Below, in pieces: positions 63,877-64,000 of a stretch of DNA of 64,000 bases. How positions within the stretch are numbered: position 1 is the first letter of the stretch; each line of letters opens with the position of its first letter. The stretch comes from Piscinibacter sp. GTDB taxonomy: Bacteria; Pseudomonadota; Gammaproteobacteria; Burkholderiales; Burkholderiaceae_C. The position numbers were made by a program, and so were the translations under genes. The notes beneath the pieces were generated by a model. That model searched no databases. It was given only the letters and a program-made list of their open reading frames with translations, and was not told the DNA's origin. The stretch is from contig JAGOAS010000002.1 in NCBI GenBank assembly GCA_017983795.1, positions 62,001 to 126,000 of the forward strand, written 5' to 3'.

Positions 63877-64000
63877 GCCGGCTCCAGCAGGCTTTGCTGC
63901 CCGCGCAGCGCCTCGCCGCGTATGCCCTCGATCGCGCCGCGGTAGGCCGCTTCGTCGCGCGCGCCGGTGAACACCGCCGAGCCGGCCACCATCGTGTCGG
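63873..64000 (-). CDS. rpe: Ribulose-phosphate 3-epimerase, C-terminal end (runs off the window)
   Basis: Only the last 41 codons are visible. They read [18 protein letters not shown] and [17 protein letters not shown], which fits the C-terminal phosphate-binding loop (VAGSAIF in relatives) and end of Rpe. The enzyme converts xylulose 5-phosphate to ribulose 5-phosphate for phosphoribulokinase. It overlaps gph by 4 bases and is the upstream gene of the Calvin-cycle run in this window (CbbE). The rest, and any RubisCO genes, would lie to the right. Confidence 0.85.
   Translation of the reverse strand, partial: DTMVAGSAVFTGARDEAAYRGAIEGIRGEALRGQQSLLEPA

Overview
The window is very GC-rich and almost completely coding. 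It reads as the chromosome of a betaproteobacterium of the order Burkholderiales, most like the Rubrivivax/Leptothrix/Methylibium group. The family content supports this (alaS, uppP, waaA/waaC, aroQ, trmB and imuAB of betaproteobacterial type), as do a partial Calvin-cycle operon and a degenerate copy of a short palindrome that I recall as common in Burkholderiales intergenic regions. I see no transposase, integrase, phage gene or CRISPR array. No stretch longer than about 300 bases lacks a gene; the largest gap is about 214 bases (46016-46229) and holds a promoter/operator.

Layout. 1-4776: the start of alaS, then a MocR/GabR-type regulator divergent from gabT-gabD (GABA to succinate). 4814-8553: small secreted proteins, a degenerate GGDEF protein, tRNA-Gly(CCC), trmB and uppP. 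8679-15820: a TetR regulator with its palindromic operator, an RND efflux pump (adaptor and permease), an isoaspartyl-methyltransferase-like gene and a TolC-type outer-membrane channel. 15840-24029: an anchored unknown protein, a DUF1800/DUF1501 pair, aroQ, the LPS-core genes waaA-waaC and a phosphomannomutase/phosphoglucomutase. 24075-28389: a TSUP permease with a CTG start, a LexA-controlled imuA-imuB pair without dnaE2, a GNAT acetyltransferase, a REP-like element joined to a ychJ 3' remnant, and a membrane protein.

28538-36592 carries anaerobic or low-oxygen functions. A 2-oxoacid:acceptor oxidoreductase operon (gamma, alpha, beta, plus a ferredoxin-FAD-NAD(P) subunit) has a near-consensus FNR/Anr box at about -41.5. 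After rarD comes a rubrerythrin / Fe-S protein / DUF3501 operon. 36766-37803: an alpha/beta hydrolase, tRNA-Ala(CGC) and a terminator.

37836-46015 is the most unusual region: a seven-gene, tightly coupled operon for corrinoid-dependent methyl transfer to tetrahydrofolate. In transcription order it encodes a MetV-MetF fusion, a corrinoid protein, a UroD-type methyltransferase, a small MetH-activation-like protein, an ASKHA/[2Fe-2S] corrinoid activase, a methyl-tetrahydrofolate methyltransferase and an amidohydrolase. Its promoter has the 12-bp palindrome ATTGGATCCAAT, which I recall as the VanR (vanillate repressor) operator, lying exactly between the -35 and -10 hexamers. I therefore propose a corrinoid/folate O-demethylase for methoxylated aromatics; the substrate is not proven by sequence.

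46230-49797: an enoyl-CoA hydratase divergent from a PaaX-family regulator and an AidB-like acyl-CoA dehydrogenase, around a nested operator-like dyad. 49908-56425: a Cus-type copper/silver efflux operon. 56577-58033: an EipA/DUF1134 protein, a periplasmic rhodanese and an atypical thioredoxin. 58068-64000: the Calvin-cycle run rpe(partial)-gph-fbp-prk-tkt-fba on the minus strand; RubisCO is not in the window. Carbon logic: the organism can probably fix CO2, oxidise or form 2-oxoacids at low oxygen, and draw methyl groups into the folate pool.
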